A stretch of DNA of 64,000 nucleotides. Origin: Druceiella hillmani. Lineage: Eukaryota > Arthropoda > Insecta > Lepidoptera > Hepialidae. The notes under the pieces were generated by a model. The model searched no databases. It saw only the letters and a program-made list of their open reading frames with translations, and was not told where the DNA came from. Both the position numbers and the translations under genes were made by a program. Positions 50,046 through 61,932 of the stretch are shown here, piece by piece (positions within the stretch are counted from its first letter, which is position 1; every line of letters starts with the position of its first letter). The stretch spans positions 37,776,501 through 37,840,500 of the forward strand of contig JAYKKI010000007.1 in NCBI GenBank assembly GCA_039881145.1, written 5' to 3'.

Positions 50046-50046
50046 C
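49965..50046. repeat. (TA)n microsatellite
   Basis: TA array with ACATATA and GTATATA interruptions at its ends. Confidence 0.95.
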
Positions 50047-50049
50047 TTA

Positions 50050-52200
50050 GAAATTCAATAGACCTTTTATTGAATTTCTCGTAATTTCTTAATATTCTGT
50101 GTAACACATGATATTATGAGCATTGAAATAGAGAAATAAAACGAGTACTTATTTGAACCTTTTGTAGTAAGTACAATATTATTTCCGAACATAAATTTAG
50201 AAAATACTGCTCTTACCACAGATTTTTGAAATCAGTATCAAGTTGACTGTGACGTTTATGTGTCAGTTTTTGGATATGTATGTATGTTTGTAAGGGAGAG
50301 AGCATCGACTCCATTCTAAAATATCTAACCAATTCTCCAAATTCCTCAAAGTTTAAATTCTTTAAATTTTTTATATGGAAAAATTATTTTATTGTTTAAA
50401 AGTCACTATAACTGACTCTGAATATGTTCCTTTTCTTCCACATTGTGGAAGGCGCCAAGAAGAATTCGTCAATTACAGATATTGTCAAAAAATATGTTTA
50501 ATATAAAAATGGAATAAAATTTTTCTGATTTTACACATTTCCTCACATTTATTTTCTTGATTTTAGTAAGAGCCATATATAAAGTTTAAGGGGAAGAGAA
50601 ATATATAGCGATCAATAAGAGAGACAGGTCCTTATTTTAATAAATACGAGTATTAGTTTTAATAAGTTCATCGTTTTCAAAATAATTTTGCCTTTGAATA
50701 AAAGAGTTGTAATCATTTTAAAAATAAAAAATCAAATCCGAAAATCGTGTAGAGGATAAAGTATTTTTTATATTTATTAAAGCGAAGCATTTCTTTAATC
50801 ACATTAATTTGAAGCAACTTTTCTGTTTTGTGATGATATTTTCACTAACAAATTAAAATGATACATTTTTTGTGTGGTAGAGAATAGTAATAAATTAGAA
50901 ACATTTTCGCTAAATCAGTGAAAGAAAAATGTAAATATCGAAAAAAAATAAGTCGAGATTCTGAACGATCATACTATAATATTGAAATCAAGAGCTGAGC
51001 AAGGGCTGAGCTTCATTTGTTTATGATGATATAAATTCAGCTTTGCACAGAAAATGTAAATAGAAATGCAATTCAGAGTAACATAATGACAAATACATTT
51101 ATGTTTTATATTGAGAATTTAATTACTTACGGAATACCAAAGTTCCATCAGGTCTTAATTGAGCGAAAGAACAATGCTTGGAGATCATTCTTCTAACTTA
51201 ACGTAATTATTTATGCGGCGTGACTCGTTTTTTTTCATTGGTTATTGATAGGTTTTCTTAATTTGATGATCGTTTTTTACCTGAACATATGTTGCAAATA
51301 GCACTTATATTTGCAGATATCACTCAATTTTGAACGCGAGGGGATTACTATTTAAATAAAGAAAAACAGAAACAGAAACCTGATAAATACTGTTTGAAAT
51401 GAAAACAAAATATAGTATAAGGGAGCTTAATAGCAATGCAATTTCTGTGTAAGTCGTATTGAATTGTAATAGCGAATTATTTTTATATCCCTATTTGAAT
51501 ATAAATGCGAATATTTTGAACATTTAATGTAATAAATAAAAATGTAAATATGTGTTATTTTTTAAAATAAATAACTTATATCATTTTTAATAGAACAAAT
51601 TAACTGAGCACAGAATCTCAGCTCGTTTCTGTATTTAAATAATTTTACTGCGTTGACCTTCAACTTTATATAAATCCCGAGATATGAAATTTATTATTAC
51701 ATATTTTTCTGTTAAGACGAAATGGAAAAAAATATTTTGTAAAATACTAAAATTCGGTCTTATTAAGTTGCTTTTATTTTACTAGAGACAATATTTATAT
51801 AAAATATGCGTTTGTTAAACATATTCGTAAAAGGTACAGTAGATCGAAGGTTAGACAAGTGTAGTAGACAAATGTAACAAACAAGGAAGCGCGAATGTCC
51901 AATTCTGAAAGCTTCAAGGAAGTGTGAATCTTTGTAGGAATATTCAGTTACAAAAATATTTCCGAAAGAACGAAATAAGAGATAATAACATTAGATAACT
52001 ATATTTTCATTTTTAATAAGTAATAATAAATATACCGATGTATGAAAATAAGTATTTTAGTACAGGGACTATTATTATTTCATGTTATATATCGCACGTA
52101 CTTTTCCACTAATGGTTACTTTTTTCGGTTACGATTTAATGTAACTACACCAAGATAAGTAGGGCTTACTATATTAATTGTACTTCAAAAGAAAAAAATC
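50050..52200. other. AT-rich DNA, no gene seen
   Basis: No supported feature; a short ATGTATGTATGTTTGTAAGG stretch at about 50276 is the only simple-sequence feature. Confidence 0.4.
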
Positions 52201-52420
52201 GAACCTTTATAAGATCATTCAAGTATCAGCCCGTCCGTCTCTTTGATCATAATCGTGTCAAAGTCGTTTGAACATAATATCAAAATAGAATCCGTTTGAC
52301 ATAGAAGCTTGAAACTCAGCCTGCTGTGCTGAGTTAACTCTCAAAAATATTAATGTGGAAATTTTCCCATGACGTAATCGAAAATTGTTTTCTCTTTAAA
52401 TTTAATTTATTCCGTATTCC
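52200..52420 (+). repeat. Dispersed repeat D, copy 2 (5' part)
   Basis: Shares CCGTCCGTCT..., AAGTCGTTTGAA, a GCTTGAAA.T word and CTCAAAAATATTAATGTGG with 55350-55505. Its continuation lies at 52932-53020, so later DNA has split it. Confidence 0.6.
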
Positions 52421-52443
52421 ATGTAAGGAATCCGAAATTATAC

Positions 52444-52686
52444 TTGGATTTTTTTCATAATTTTATGAAATATAGTTCTGAAGATGTTATTGAAAATTAT
52501 AAAACTGGTAAAGTCGAAATTTGTAAAAAAAATGGTGCTATTAAAGGTACACCTAATTTCAGAGAAAACTACGGTGATGATTTTAAAGCCCTTAGTTCAG
52601 CAGAAATGCGCTGTTTATTTACGTCCGTGAAATTTGTGCTAAAGAATATAAATACTTTTGTGGTCAACAATAATAATGACTATTGA
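52444..52686 (+). CDS. Unrecognised 80-codon ORF ended by a hammerhead-element insertion
   Basis: I do not recognise this protein. It is the only short ORF in the window with a balanced, protein-like composition (acidic, Lys-rich, for example FRENYGDDFKALSSAEMRCL) and no simple repeat. The codons before the first Met lack a frame of interest, and the start Met is uncertain. The last coding bases, AATAATAATGAC, are exactly the left target-site duplication of the 52.7 kb element, and the stop codon TGA is supplied by the element (TAT TGA). Joined across the element the frame would run on only about 12 codons before a stop. It may be an exon or transposon-gene fragment captured between two parts of repeat D, or chance. 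Confidence 0.3.
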   Translation: MDFFHNFMKYSSEDVIENYKTGKVEICKKNGAIKGTPNFRENYGDDFKALSSAEMRCLFTSVKFVLKNINTFVVNNNNDY

Positions 52687-52919
52687 ATATATTTGGCGTT
52701 AATTTTGTAGAAATTCATTATTCACAATTAAATGAAACTACGTGATGTAGTATTATTTCTACTATCTTTAATTTCTTTACCAAGACCTAAATAATATAAG
52801 CAAAGATATCTTTGCTTATATCCCACCTGAAGATATTGTAATACAACGAAACCTAGGTCGTGGTAAAGAAATTAAAGATAGTAGAAATATACTACATCAC
52901 GTAGTTTCATTTAATTGTG
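52681..52919 (+). mobile_element. Hammerhead foldback element, 239 bp, exact duplication
   Basis: Flanked by the exact 12-bp repeat AATAATAATGAC (52669-52680 and 52920-52931). It starts TATTGAATATATTTGGCGTT and ends TTTCATTTAATTGTG. The left arm lost its hammerhead segment (CCAAGACCTAAATAATATAAG), whereas the right arm is nearly complete. Confidence 0.93.
52823..52863 (+). ncRNA. Hammerhead motif, first stem II pair lost
   Basis: Plus strand: CTGAAGA, GAAA, CCTAGGTC and CCAC/GTGG intact; stem II reads ATTGT/ACAAC, replacing the quasi-conserved G-C 10.1-11.1 pair by an A-C mismatch. Activity, if any, should be reduced. Confidence 0.65.
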
Positions 52920-52931
52920 AATAATAATGAC

Positions 52932-53020
52932 ATCTGTGAAAGGTTCAATAGAAATGTTATGTACTCTTAAATGTTTATATGCACGTAAGTGTATATGAAT
53001 CTTGGTAGTGGGAATTCTAT
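52932..53020 (+). repeat. Dispersed repeat D, copy 2 (3' part)
   Basis: GGTTCAATAGAAATGTTATGTACTCTTAAATGTTTATATGCACGT (52943 onward, given here only as a word pattern) parallels 35625-35665 and 62250-62310. Confidence 0.5.
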
Positions 53021-53578
53021 TCGTACGTAGGTAATATATTTTTCATTGCTGCAATAAATAATATTAGATATAGTTATCGGTTGGGAAGCAGTCGATATAA
53101 TATTGATTTATCATACATTGAATCTACTCATTTATGCGTTGTACCGGTTCCATCATATTTCTCAATACTAATGCATCAAAGCAACGTAAATTTCCTATGA
53201 TAATATTATATGAGTGTTATATGACACAAACACTTAGAATGAGAATGATAATTAATACAAATACGTACTCATTTAAATAGATTCATCTCTAGAGCCTTTG
53301 GTAGGAAGACGGGAGTTCACAGAAAAGAACTTTTTTTCTCTTTGTGTGAGACAAAGAAATTTCTTTTTAGACAAAGACAAGAAAAATTTGATGCAACCTT
53401 TTGGTGTTGAGACGTGCTGACTTAAATTTCGATGTTTATATAAGTTTTTTTTTATATCATATTAGATTAGTTTCACAGAAACACACCTATTGCAAAGATA
53501 TCTTTTAAACCCTAATCTTCACCACTCATGCTACCTAGACTCCAAATTAAAGGTCACCTTGAAAATTTATTTAAAAAA

Positions 53579-53617
53579 CACACACACACACATGAAAACA
53601 CACACACACACACATAC

Positions 53618-53705
<88 letters not shown>

Positions 53706-53716
53706 ATATATACATA
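53579..53716. repeat. (CA)n then (TA)n microsatellite
   Basis: CA runs split by ATGAAAA, then a TA array. Confidence 0.95.
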
Positions 53717-53719
53717 CCT

Positions 53720-54730
53720 GTAAATTTCGTTATGTCCTTGAGAATTGCAAGTTTAAATCTTATCTAGGTATTTTAGTATATTCAGTAAGAGATCAGAAAT
53801 AATTTAAATTTTTTTATTATAATTCACCTTACAATAAAGTGAAGCACATTTCAGAAACTCTATGGAAAGTGGTGAGATGTGATGCGCACTAGAGTGGTAA
53901 TTCATTTTCTATCCTTGAAATGGGAAAATTGTTGAAATTTTCCAGAAAGACTGTGGTTGTTTAAACAAAAGAAACTACTTATAATTAACTTAGAAACACA
54001 TATAAAAACGACAAATTTAATTTAATATGTAATAGCAATTGCACTCAATAACTTTACATGAATTGCTTCTTATGAACAGTTTCAATGAAATTGAAGTCAT
54101 TAGTACAAAGTTTGGATCATAATCAATGACACTGGAATTTGTAACATGAAAATTTTATTCTCAGTTATTTTGTAGACATTATTATTCGAAAATTTAATTA
54201 AAAAACCAAACAATCTTGTTAGCAATATTGGAAATGAAAATTTAGTAACTTAGTCAAACAACTTTAAAAATTCCTTTGTTCATTCGACTTCAAATTTCCA
54301 CGGGAGTACAGACAGTAAAAGCAAGAAAACTTGAATAAGTTGGTAAATGTTTAATACTGGTAATTTATTGTACTATTACATTTTAATGTAATAAAAATTA
54401 AGACGTAACTTTCATTGTTTCTCTTTAAATCGATAAGTTCGTGGAATACATTTTTTCGTGAAGAAATTATTTAAAATTATTTAAATTAGATATTCTATTT
54501 TTATAACTGTATTGTCTATAATGAATTTGTTTAATAAAGTTGATTATAAAAGAATCTTTAGAAAAACTTAAGTTATTTTAAGGTCAATAATTATAACTTG
54601 GAAATAAATGAATTAATCCAAAGACAGGAAAATTTTCATTTCACAAAACCAAGAAGAAGATAATTTTGATAACGACGTGAAGATTATTTGTGGTTTACCC
54701 CAATAAAATTAAATAAATTGTCATAACTAA
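53720..54730. other. AT-rich DNA, no gene seen
   Basis: No supported feature. Confidence 0.4.
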
Positions 54731-54843
54731 ATACTTATTTCCAATATTGAATATATTTGGCGTTAATTTTGTAGAAATTCATTATTCACAATTAAATGAA
54801 GTTACGTGATCTTGTATTATTTCTACTTTCTCTAAGTTTTTTA

Positions 54844-54884
54844 CCACGACCTAGGTTTCGTTGTATTAAAACATCTTCAGGTGG
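54844..54884 (-). ncRNA. Hammerhead motif, one stem II mismatch
   Basis: Minus strand: CTGAAGA, GAAA, CCTAGGTC and CCAC/GTGG intact; stem II reads GTTTT/ACAAC, with one internal U-C mismatch. All invariant residues are present, so residual activity is possible. Confidence 0.7.
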
Positions 54885-54909
54885 GTTATTAGCAAAGATT
54901 GGATCTTTC

Positions 54910-54950
54910 CCACTTGAAGATGTTGTAATACAACGAAACCTAGGTCGTGG
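54910..54950 (+). ncRNA. Hammerhead motif, core C3 mutated
   Basis: Plus strand: TTGAAGA replaces CTGAAGA (C3 to U); everything else is intact. C3 is invariant because it pairs with G8, so cleavage should be lost. Confidence 0.7.
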
Positions 54951-55339
54951 TAAAGAACTTAAAAAAAGTAGAAATAATACTATGTCACGTAGTTTCATTT
55001 AACTGTTACTCATTTGCAGGTTTTTATTATATAATTAAATTGACTTTAGGTTAAATTGACAAATGCTGCGTAAAAATAAAATAGAGCAAATGTAGGTTTT
55101 TTCACCCCCAAAATGAGAATTTCATTAAAATTGTTTCGATTCCAAAAACCAAAATTGGGCCATTGAGTAAAGCAATTAAATCATTAATGAATATTTGGAG
55201 AACAGGTAAGGCTTTTTTGATAAGTTTTTTATTAATTATTTATTATTTTACATAAATAAAGCCTTATAAAACTTATTAAACTCATTGAAAGTAAAAACTG
55301 TATTAATTCGTATAATATACGTGGATCAAGCTATGAACA

Positions 55340-55860
55340 AAACCTATATAAGGGTTCCGTACGTCTAAAGGAAAAACGAATTCCTTAAGATATCACTCAC
55401 GTCTTAGTCGTTTTTGTAGAAACCGTTTAACAGAGAAACTTGAAATTTGACATGGTAAAAAAACATATTAACCCCTTAAAACTCAAAAATATTAATGTGG
55501 GGTGGTATCTACATTTTCAAAGGGGAAGCTATAAGGGTTTCGAAAATATTTGTTTCATAGCTTTAGATAGTACATCTTCACAAACATACTGACAAATATG
55601 CAATAAATATAAATACACCCCTCCTTCCCTTTTCCCCAAAATTACTCACAGTAAAAATATAAAAGGTATGCTTTTAAGAACTAATACAAAGGTCCTGGAG
55701 AAACTACCTGTATAGCGATCATTCCAGATGTCATAATTTTTAAAATATGTACCACGTTTTGACGTTTCATGTTGTAAAAAAATTATGTATATAAATGGTT
55801 TAATAGTGTGCAGAACCCTCATAATATGAGTTCTATTAGTTCGTATTAGATAGACCTTCT
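55340..55860 (+). repeat. Dispersed repeat D, copy 3 (longest)
   Basis: Begins AAGGGTTCCGTACGTCTAAA, passes through CTTGAAATTTGACATGG, CTCAAAAATATTAATGTGGG, a C-rich stretch (CACCCCTCCTTCCCTTTTCC), TAGCGATCATTCCAGATGTC and ends near AATGGTTTAATAG...GAACCCTCATAA. Pieces of the same series occur at 35.4, 52.2/52.9 and 62.0 kb. The opening word links it to the GGTTCCG insect repeats. Confidence 0.65.
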
Positions 55861-55869
55861 TTTAAAATC

Positions 55870-56260
55870 AAGTCTCCAAATATGGTACTTTCACCACTGC
55901 TTCCTCGTGTGGATTTTGTTATGGACACTATACCTGATTGCAATTGATTTTCCACGACATTTCTAAATTTTTTTTAGCATAATTAAATTATTTATTTATA
56001 ATTATTCAATCAAGAACACGGTATATGAGTATTCAATAAGAAAATAATAATTTTTTCAAGATAAAACACTAAAAATTTTAAAACGCTTGGTAAAAAGTGA
56101 ATCAATTAATAGATGATGCCACATATTTATCAACAACTAAACATTTTTCGCATATTATATTATACTTACCAATTTCCACCATTACACAAAGTTTTCCTCA
56201 TAATTAAATACCAGAGACTTTCTCCATAAACTGTACAATACATTTAAAAAATACTGTAAA
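55870..56260. other. AT-rich DNA, no gene seen
   Basis: No supported feature. Confidence 0.4.
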
Positions 56261-56570
56261 AAACGGAGCGAGAAGATATCGAGCAGACAAAGAAATGCAG
56301 ACGAAACTTGGAGAGCGGACCAGAGAGATAGCGAATAATTTGCAATCGAAGACTGCGGACTTTGAGTGACTTCATTGCATACTTAAAGTTACTGGCATTC
56401 GATCTAGTCAGCCAACTGCTAAATGGTTGACTATTCCGAGGAAATCAAGTTATTTCATCTCATCATGTGATGGCTTGTTAGTTCTTCGTAGTCGATTGGC
56501 TTCTTGAGTAAGAGTCGTTAACTTCTTGGGAAATCAAGCAAATATACGTAAGTCTTCACTGCAACGAAGC
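56260..56570 (+). other. GC-richer segment, possible untranslated exon
   Basis: A purine-rich, balanced stretch (GGAGCGAGAAGATATCGAGC ... GAAACTTGGAGAGCGGACC) runs to AAATATACGTAAGT, where GTAAGT at about 56548 is a consensus 5' splice donor. No long ORF is open. It could be a noncoding first exon on the plus strand or regulatory DNA. No promoter motif is convincing. Confidence 0.25.
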
Positions 56571-56802
56571 TGTAAATAATGTGGTATTATACATTAATCA
56601 ATTTTATAAACGTAGCTTGGTTTGTATTTCTAAGCAAAGGGAAGAAATTTATTATCTTTTGTATTATTTAAAATAATCTACTAATGAGCATCCCTTTATA
56701 CCTTATTCATCATCAACGCCCTAATCATGTACCATACACAATGCGTGGTTTGTACTGTGATGTATCATTATTTTCCATTTGTAATACTGTTTTATGTGTG
56801 GG

Positions 56803-56803
<1 letters not shown>

Positions 56804-56856
<53 letters not shown>
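56804..56856. repeat. (TA)n microsatellite
   Basis: TA array. Confidence 0.95.
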
Positions 56857-56859
<3 letters not shown>

Positions 56860-56939
56860 CAACATGTCTGTATGTGTGTTATTTTCATTTTTTATTTATC
56901 CTTTGTTAATATTGTGTCCTTCTACTAATATAAAAAAAT

Positions 56940-57360
56940 TTCTTACTCATTATATGCTGATCCTAACAAATTGGTTTTGTGGCCAGGGTTCACCAGAGTT
57001 CAAAGAGTTCAGAGAGTGCACCACGACAGCGGAACCTCTCGTGTAAGGGAACACGTCGGCTGAAGAACATATCATGCTATTTCTTGGAAACATTACCTCG
57101 ATGGAAAATAGTTTAATATAAGTTTATGATTAATCGTTACTCGTTGACGACTATAATAATAAACGACTTCGTGATGAATCGGTGAGCCGCTGTGATAGGA
57201 AGGTTCGTCCTGTCTTTTCATATATTTAGACCAGAAATATAAGCACTCTAGCTGTGACGAAGAAGGTGTGATTGAAATCCGATTCAAACTACAAACATTT
57301 CTTCTGTGTTTTGATAATTGAGTCGATTTCAGTGCTAGTTCCTTCATATGTATATTTGCA
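56940..57360. other. Mixed-composition DNA, no firm gene
   Basis: Slightly GC-richer. An 84-codon minus-strand ORF (57093-57347) with ordinary amino-acid composition lies here, but it has no motif I recognise and no support from a neighbouring signal. Confidence 0.3.
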
Positions 57361-57399
57361 CGACGATACGGTAATAAGAATTTCCAAAATAAGCCGTTC

Positions 57400-58150
57400 G
57401 ATTTGCTATAGCGATAGAGAATTTTTATTCAAATTTATTTAAATTTTCTTTTTAAACACTTTGGAAATATTAAAAAAAAACATAAAAAGGTTAATGAATA
57501 CATAAAGTTCCAAAACTTAACTTAAGGTATAAACATAACGGAAATATATCCAAACATTTAAATCTACAGCAAGACGAACACAAATAAAACAATATGGATG
57601 TACAATAGTTCTTGACACTTAAAACTAATTTTTTTGTTGACTTTCCCTGAAGTCCATTGTATCATTCCAAAATGAGGAAAGTTCATAGCAAGTGAATGAC
57701 TGAACGTATGGAACTTTGAGAATCATTTAGCAATAGGATCAAAAATATTGAGTTTCATTGATTTAAAAAATTTGGCTTTTTAAAAACTTAAATAAAAAAA
57801 GGTTTTAAGTAAATTACACTGTATTCAACTCCATACGAAAGCTCTCAAATAAGTTTTAGAATCCTAATAAAATAATTTAGAGAGTTGATTAATAAAAATT
57901 TTAAAAATGTAGTTTAAAATATTGTGTTGATTGGCATATATTAAACACTGAATAATTGGATTCGAACGGGACATTTTTTGAATTTAGTCTAACATGAAAA
58001 ATGAGGGAAATCCCGAATCTTCACGGTCTCCCAGAAAATACAGGTCTGAGTTTGCGGACTTTCTCCTGGCACTAAATATGTTAAAAGTTTTCACACCAAG
58101 CGCTTGAATAAAATTTGTATGATAATAAAATAATGATATTTAACTGTAAT
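57400..58150. other. AT-rich DNA, no gene seen
   Basis: No supported feature. Confidence 0.4.
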
Positions 58151-58159
58151 CGTCTGTCT

Positions 58160-58286
<127 letters not shown>

Positions 58287-58569
58287 GGTTTAACATTGGT
58301 TCAGGATTTCTGTTTTCTTCAGCGTAACCAAGATGCACGTATGAAGGTCACTGAGACAAAATTATAATGGAAGCTCATATAAAATAGGGACCTGTAAATA
58401 ACCAATATGTACAGGTCATCATAGTGATTTTCTTTATATTTCAGTTTGTAACATATATTTTTCCTAAATAAAGAAAATGAAATACCTTTAAAGATATTAA
58501 TTTATATTTTTTTCAAGAAAATAACAAACAATTTTAATATTTTTTTTCTTTTCAATTTTAAGAAAGTTA

Positions 58570-58930
58570 CATGCACAATCGTTTCCGTTTTCCTCCAAGG
58601 CACAGAGAAAAATCTGTTAGATGGGCCATAATGTTGTGTATCGCTATCATTTCAATAAAAGAGAAGATATCAAGAACGCAATGATTCATAGATTATTGGA
58701 AAACGCCCTAATAGCAAACTGTCTACGTACGAATTACATCGAATTCCCATCGACGTAGCCAATTGTATGATCGTCTCCCGAAACTACACCTGATAATTCA
58801 ATCAAGTTGGCTAGCGGATAGGTTGGCGGCGTGTGGCCGTCATCTATAGATGTTACACCTGAATTTACGCTCCTTTTGTATGTTACGCTGTTGGAGGGTG
58901 GAACAAATCGCTTTAAATAGGGCTCAACTA
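58570..58930. other. GC-richer unique island, candidate regulatory DNA
   Basis: Balanced, non-repetitive sequence (GTCTACGTACGAATTACATC, GGATAGGTTGGCGGCGTGTG, AATCGCTTTAAATAGGGCTC) without an ORF. Similar in character to the islands at 36.2, 38.0, 41.9 and 61.3 kb. Confidence 0.35.
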
Positions 58931-58949
58931 AATTGATAGCAAAAAATGT

Positions 58950-59780
58950 TTAGATTTTAAATTATTTTCACTAAATTAGACCGTTCTCTTTTTACTACCA
59001 TTAAGATTTACAAAACACTTCGACTTCAAATAAATCTGTAATACATAAATTTGTAATTTTTATTTTCGTTAAAAAAATTATTGTTTTTAATTTTTTGTCT
59101 AATTTAGGTACACATATTTATTAACTACAACTAAGGACTGACCTGGTTGATTGTATCTATATATTTTTTAAATAAGATTAACAATTGTTTTGAGTTAGAT
59201 AGTTATAATTTAGATTTGTTTCTATCGTCTAACAGTAAGAAAATAAACAAAATTTACCCTATTTGCCTTTTTTCCTAACGGTGCTTACATGTAATAAAGT
59301 AATAGTTTAAATATTATTGAATAGTGTTGTACGAAAAGTGCTAATTCTAATTGAATTAAATTGTAGCAATTTGAAGAGTACAGCATTATAAGGATAACAA
59401 TTTCGAAGTATATATTCTTTCTAAAATACCGTATTTATAAATTGTACATAGATAGAATGACGTTAATAATAACACAAAATTTTAGAAAATCATCGGGGTA
59501 GTCTTTGATATATTAATTAACCTAAAGCAAGTATTATCATAAGTAACTAACACTAGCAGAGTAATTTGTAATATTAAAAATTATTTTATAATTATAATTT
59601 AAAATAATTATAATTTAAAGAACCCTGGGATATAATGAATAGTGACGATAATGTAATTAGTAATATGTATATGAAAATGCACTTCACTTATCAATCAGTT
59701 AATAAGGTAGTAATTAGCAAATTATGAAGTAAAATGTATTTTTTGTACTAATAGAAACCATTTGCATAACATTTAAGCCG
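58950..59780. other. AT-rich DNA, no gene seen
   Basis: No supported feature. A short mirror-like AATTATAATTTAAAATAATT stretch lies at about 59590. Confidence 0.4.
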
Positions 59781-59929
59781 TTAGATAATTTTTCATTATG
59801 TATTATCGACGAGCTTGACGTCGAGCTCGTACGAGCTTGAAAGCGAACGCAGAGGGTAATTTTGGGCAAAATAAAATAAAATGTGACCTGTTAGATTTTT
59901 TATTAGCACCTCTAAAACTACCAGAAACC

Positions 59930-60531
59930 ATATTCAAACTTTAGAGAGGAAAACCACTGCAGGGATGATTTTCGTCCCGGAAAATTTCATTCTAACTAAT
60001 ATTGTAATCCTAATTAATATCATAAATGCAAAAATACGTTTTTATCCTTCTTTCACGTCAAAATAGATCAACGGATCGAAGCGATTTTTTGCACAGATAT
60101 GATATACTTCAATCAATTGGCGAGACAGGAAATGACATGCTACTTTCCAATCCAGGAAGTCTTATTCTAACTAAAATTACGATCATAACTAAAATTCAAA
60201 AGTATGTTTGTTTGTTCTTCTTTCACGTCACAATGGAGCAATAAATCGGAGCGCTCAGTGTACCTCTATATAAAAAAATACTCTGATTCGTTTTTAAGTT
60301 GCAACGTAAACGAAGCATAAACCAACACACGTTAAAATTTGCAATATTAGTTGGGAATGTAGTATTTGTTAGGATGAGATTTCCTAAATTGGAACGTAGT
60401 CTACGTCTTTCTTGGCCCGCCAATTGATTGAAGTATGTCATCTCTGTGCAAGAAATCATATCGATCCGTAGCTCCGTTGCAACATGAAAGAAAGACAAAC
60501 AAACACATTTATGCAATCATAATATTAATTA
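59930..60531. repeat. Direct plus inverted array of a 170-bp insect repeat
   Basis: CTTCTTTCACGTCA occurs at 60047 and 60217 (direct, period 170). A third copy is inverted: the arm 60009-60175 is complementary to 60345-60531, sharing CATACTTCAATCAATTGGCG-type and TTTTTTGCACAGA-type words. Upstream, CCCGGAAAATTTCATTCTAA belongs to the same series. From memory these words characterise a widespread insect dispersed repeat. Three small ORFs in it follow the repeat and are not genes. Confidence 0.75.
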
Positions 60532-61084
60532 AGTCAATAATTTATGTACTATTACATAGAAACAACCTCTACCCTTGTAAATCAAATCGGCTTAACTTCT
60601 TTTTTCTACATTTCACTTTAATTAAATTAAACCTTTTCTAGCTATCAAACCATTAGACTGTACCGATCGATATTCCCGTTCACTGTTTGCATACTACCTT
60701 ATGAGTATTTTTGCTTCCATCTATTCTTGATTAACCTTATAATTAACATTATATAAATATGTAATGCGCATGTAACTGTAAGAGTCTATATGAGTCTCTA
60801 ATATTAAGAGTTTTCGAAGTATTGCAGGTTCTGGCCACACTTCATACCGAGTCGTAAGAAATTACGTAGACGCTCATAAGAAATTTGGATATTGCACGTA
60901 AGTGTAATTTAAACGAAAATGCAATTTAATTCTCTTTTATTTCAGTCTACCCAATCTTACTGGAAAATGGTTATGTAATTTTGGTATCTACTCTTGTGTA
61001 TTAATGTGTGATAATTTCGATAATATAATACACTACCAGCCTAATATGATATAGCCAGGGAGAAAATTTGTTTCGCTCATCGTT

Positions 61085-61270
<186 letters not shown>

Positions 61271-61271
61271 A

Positions 61272-61728
61272 TCTTTTCCATTGGCAAAATCACTTCCTTC
61301 ATGAACCGATTCCCCATTCTGCACTAAATTAACACTCCGTACATAATTGTACAAGGCCAAACACTATTCTTCCGAAGACACCACAGTCAAAGTGGGCGTT
61401 ACACTGCTTCCACATTTTCCAAATTAATGTTTCCCCAGGGTCTCCGCCCACTCTTACCGCGGGCCCATTGGGGATTATACTCTCCGTAAGATTTAGCCTC
61501 GCTCGTACATACCTGAACGTTCCATTAACGCCTTGTCTGCTAGCCACGCTGTTGTTAACACGTCCTTTCCGACGTTCGCCCGCTATCATTTTTGAATGTG
61601 GTCGCGTTCTGGCAAATAATGGTGTATTGGGAGAAATAAATCGGGCCGATAATGGAAATTAATAGGGCCTTTTTATGTTTGCGAGCGTATCGACTTCGGG
61701 AACTGGGAATTTTTGGAAGCGTTCAGAT
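61272..61728. other. GC-richer unique island, candidate regulatory DNA
   Basis: Balanced and information-rich (GTCTCCGCCCACTCTTACCG, GAGAAATAAATCGGGCCGAT, GAAATTAATAGGGCCTTTTT), with homeodomain-like ATTAAT sites among GC-rich words. Two overlapping opposite ORFs (61329-61589 minus, 61468-61662 plus) give no recognisable protein. It looks like conserved noncoding DNA. A hammerhead element has inserted right at its end. Confidence 0.4.
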
Positions 61729-61740
61729 AAAAGGAGTCAA

Positions 61741-61932
61741 ATATTGAATAAATTTGGCATTCATTTTGTAGAAATTTATTATTCACAATTAAATGGAACT
61801 AGTGATGTAATATTATTTTTACTTTATTTAAATTATTTGCCACGACCTATGTTCCGTTGTATGACAATATCTTGCGTTGGGTAATTAGCAAAGATTGGCT
61901 TAAATCTAATTAATAGTTTCAACTAATTGTGA
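61741..61932 (+). mobile_element. Old hammerhead element, 192 bp, exact duplication
   Basis: Flanked by the exact 12-bp repeat AAAAGGAGTCAA (61729-61740 and 61933-61944). Starts ATATTGAATAAATTTGGCAT and ends TTTCAACTAATTGTGA. Most of the right arm is deleted. The hammerhead (about 61840-61880, minus) is degenerate: CGCAAGATA replaces CTGAAGA. Confidence 0.88.

Larger units (their letters stand above)
54744..55007 (+). mobile_element. Hammerhead foldback element, 264 bp
   Basis: Starts ATATTGAATATATTTGGCGT and ends TTTCATTTAACTGTT. Flanks ACTTATTTCCA (54733-54743) and ACTCATTTGCA (55008-55018) match at 9 of 11 positions and are probably a decayed target-site duplication. The near-palindrome yields a 68-codon ORF on each strand (54792-54998 minus, 54796-55002 plus) with nearly the same protein, as expected of any long inverted repeat. 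Confidence 0.9.

Noticed and set aside
57093..57347. 84-codon minus-strand ORF as a real gene
   Set aside because: Ordinary composition but no recognisable domain, no splice or promoter context, and length expected by chance in 64 kb.
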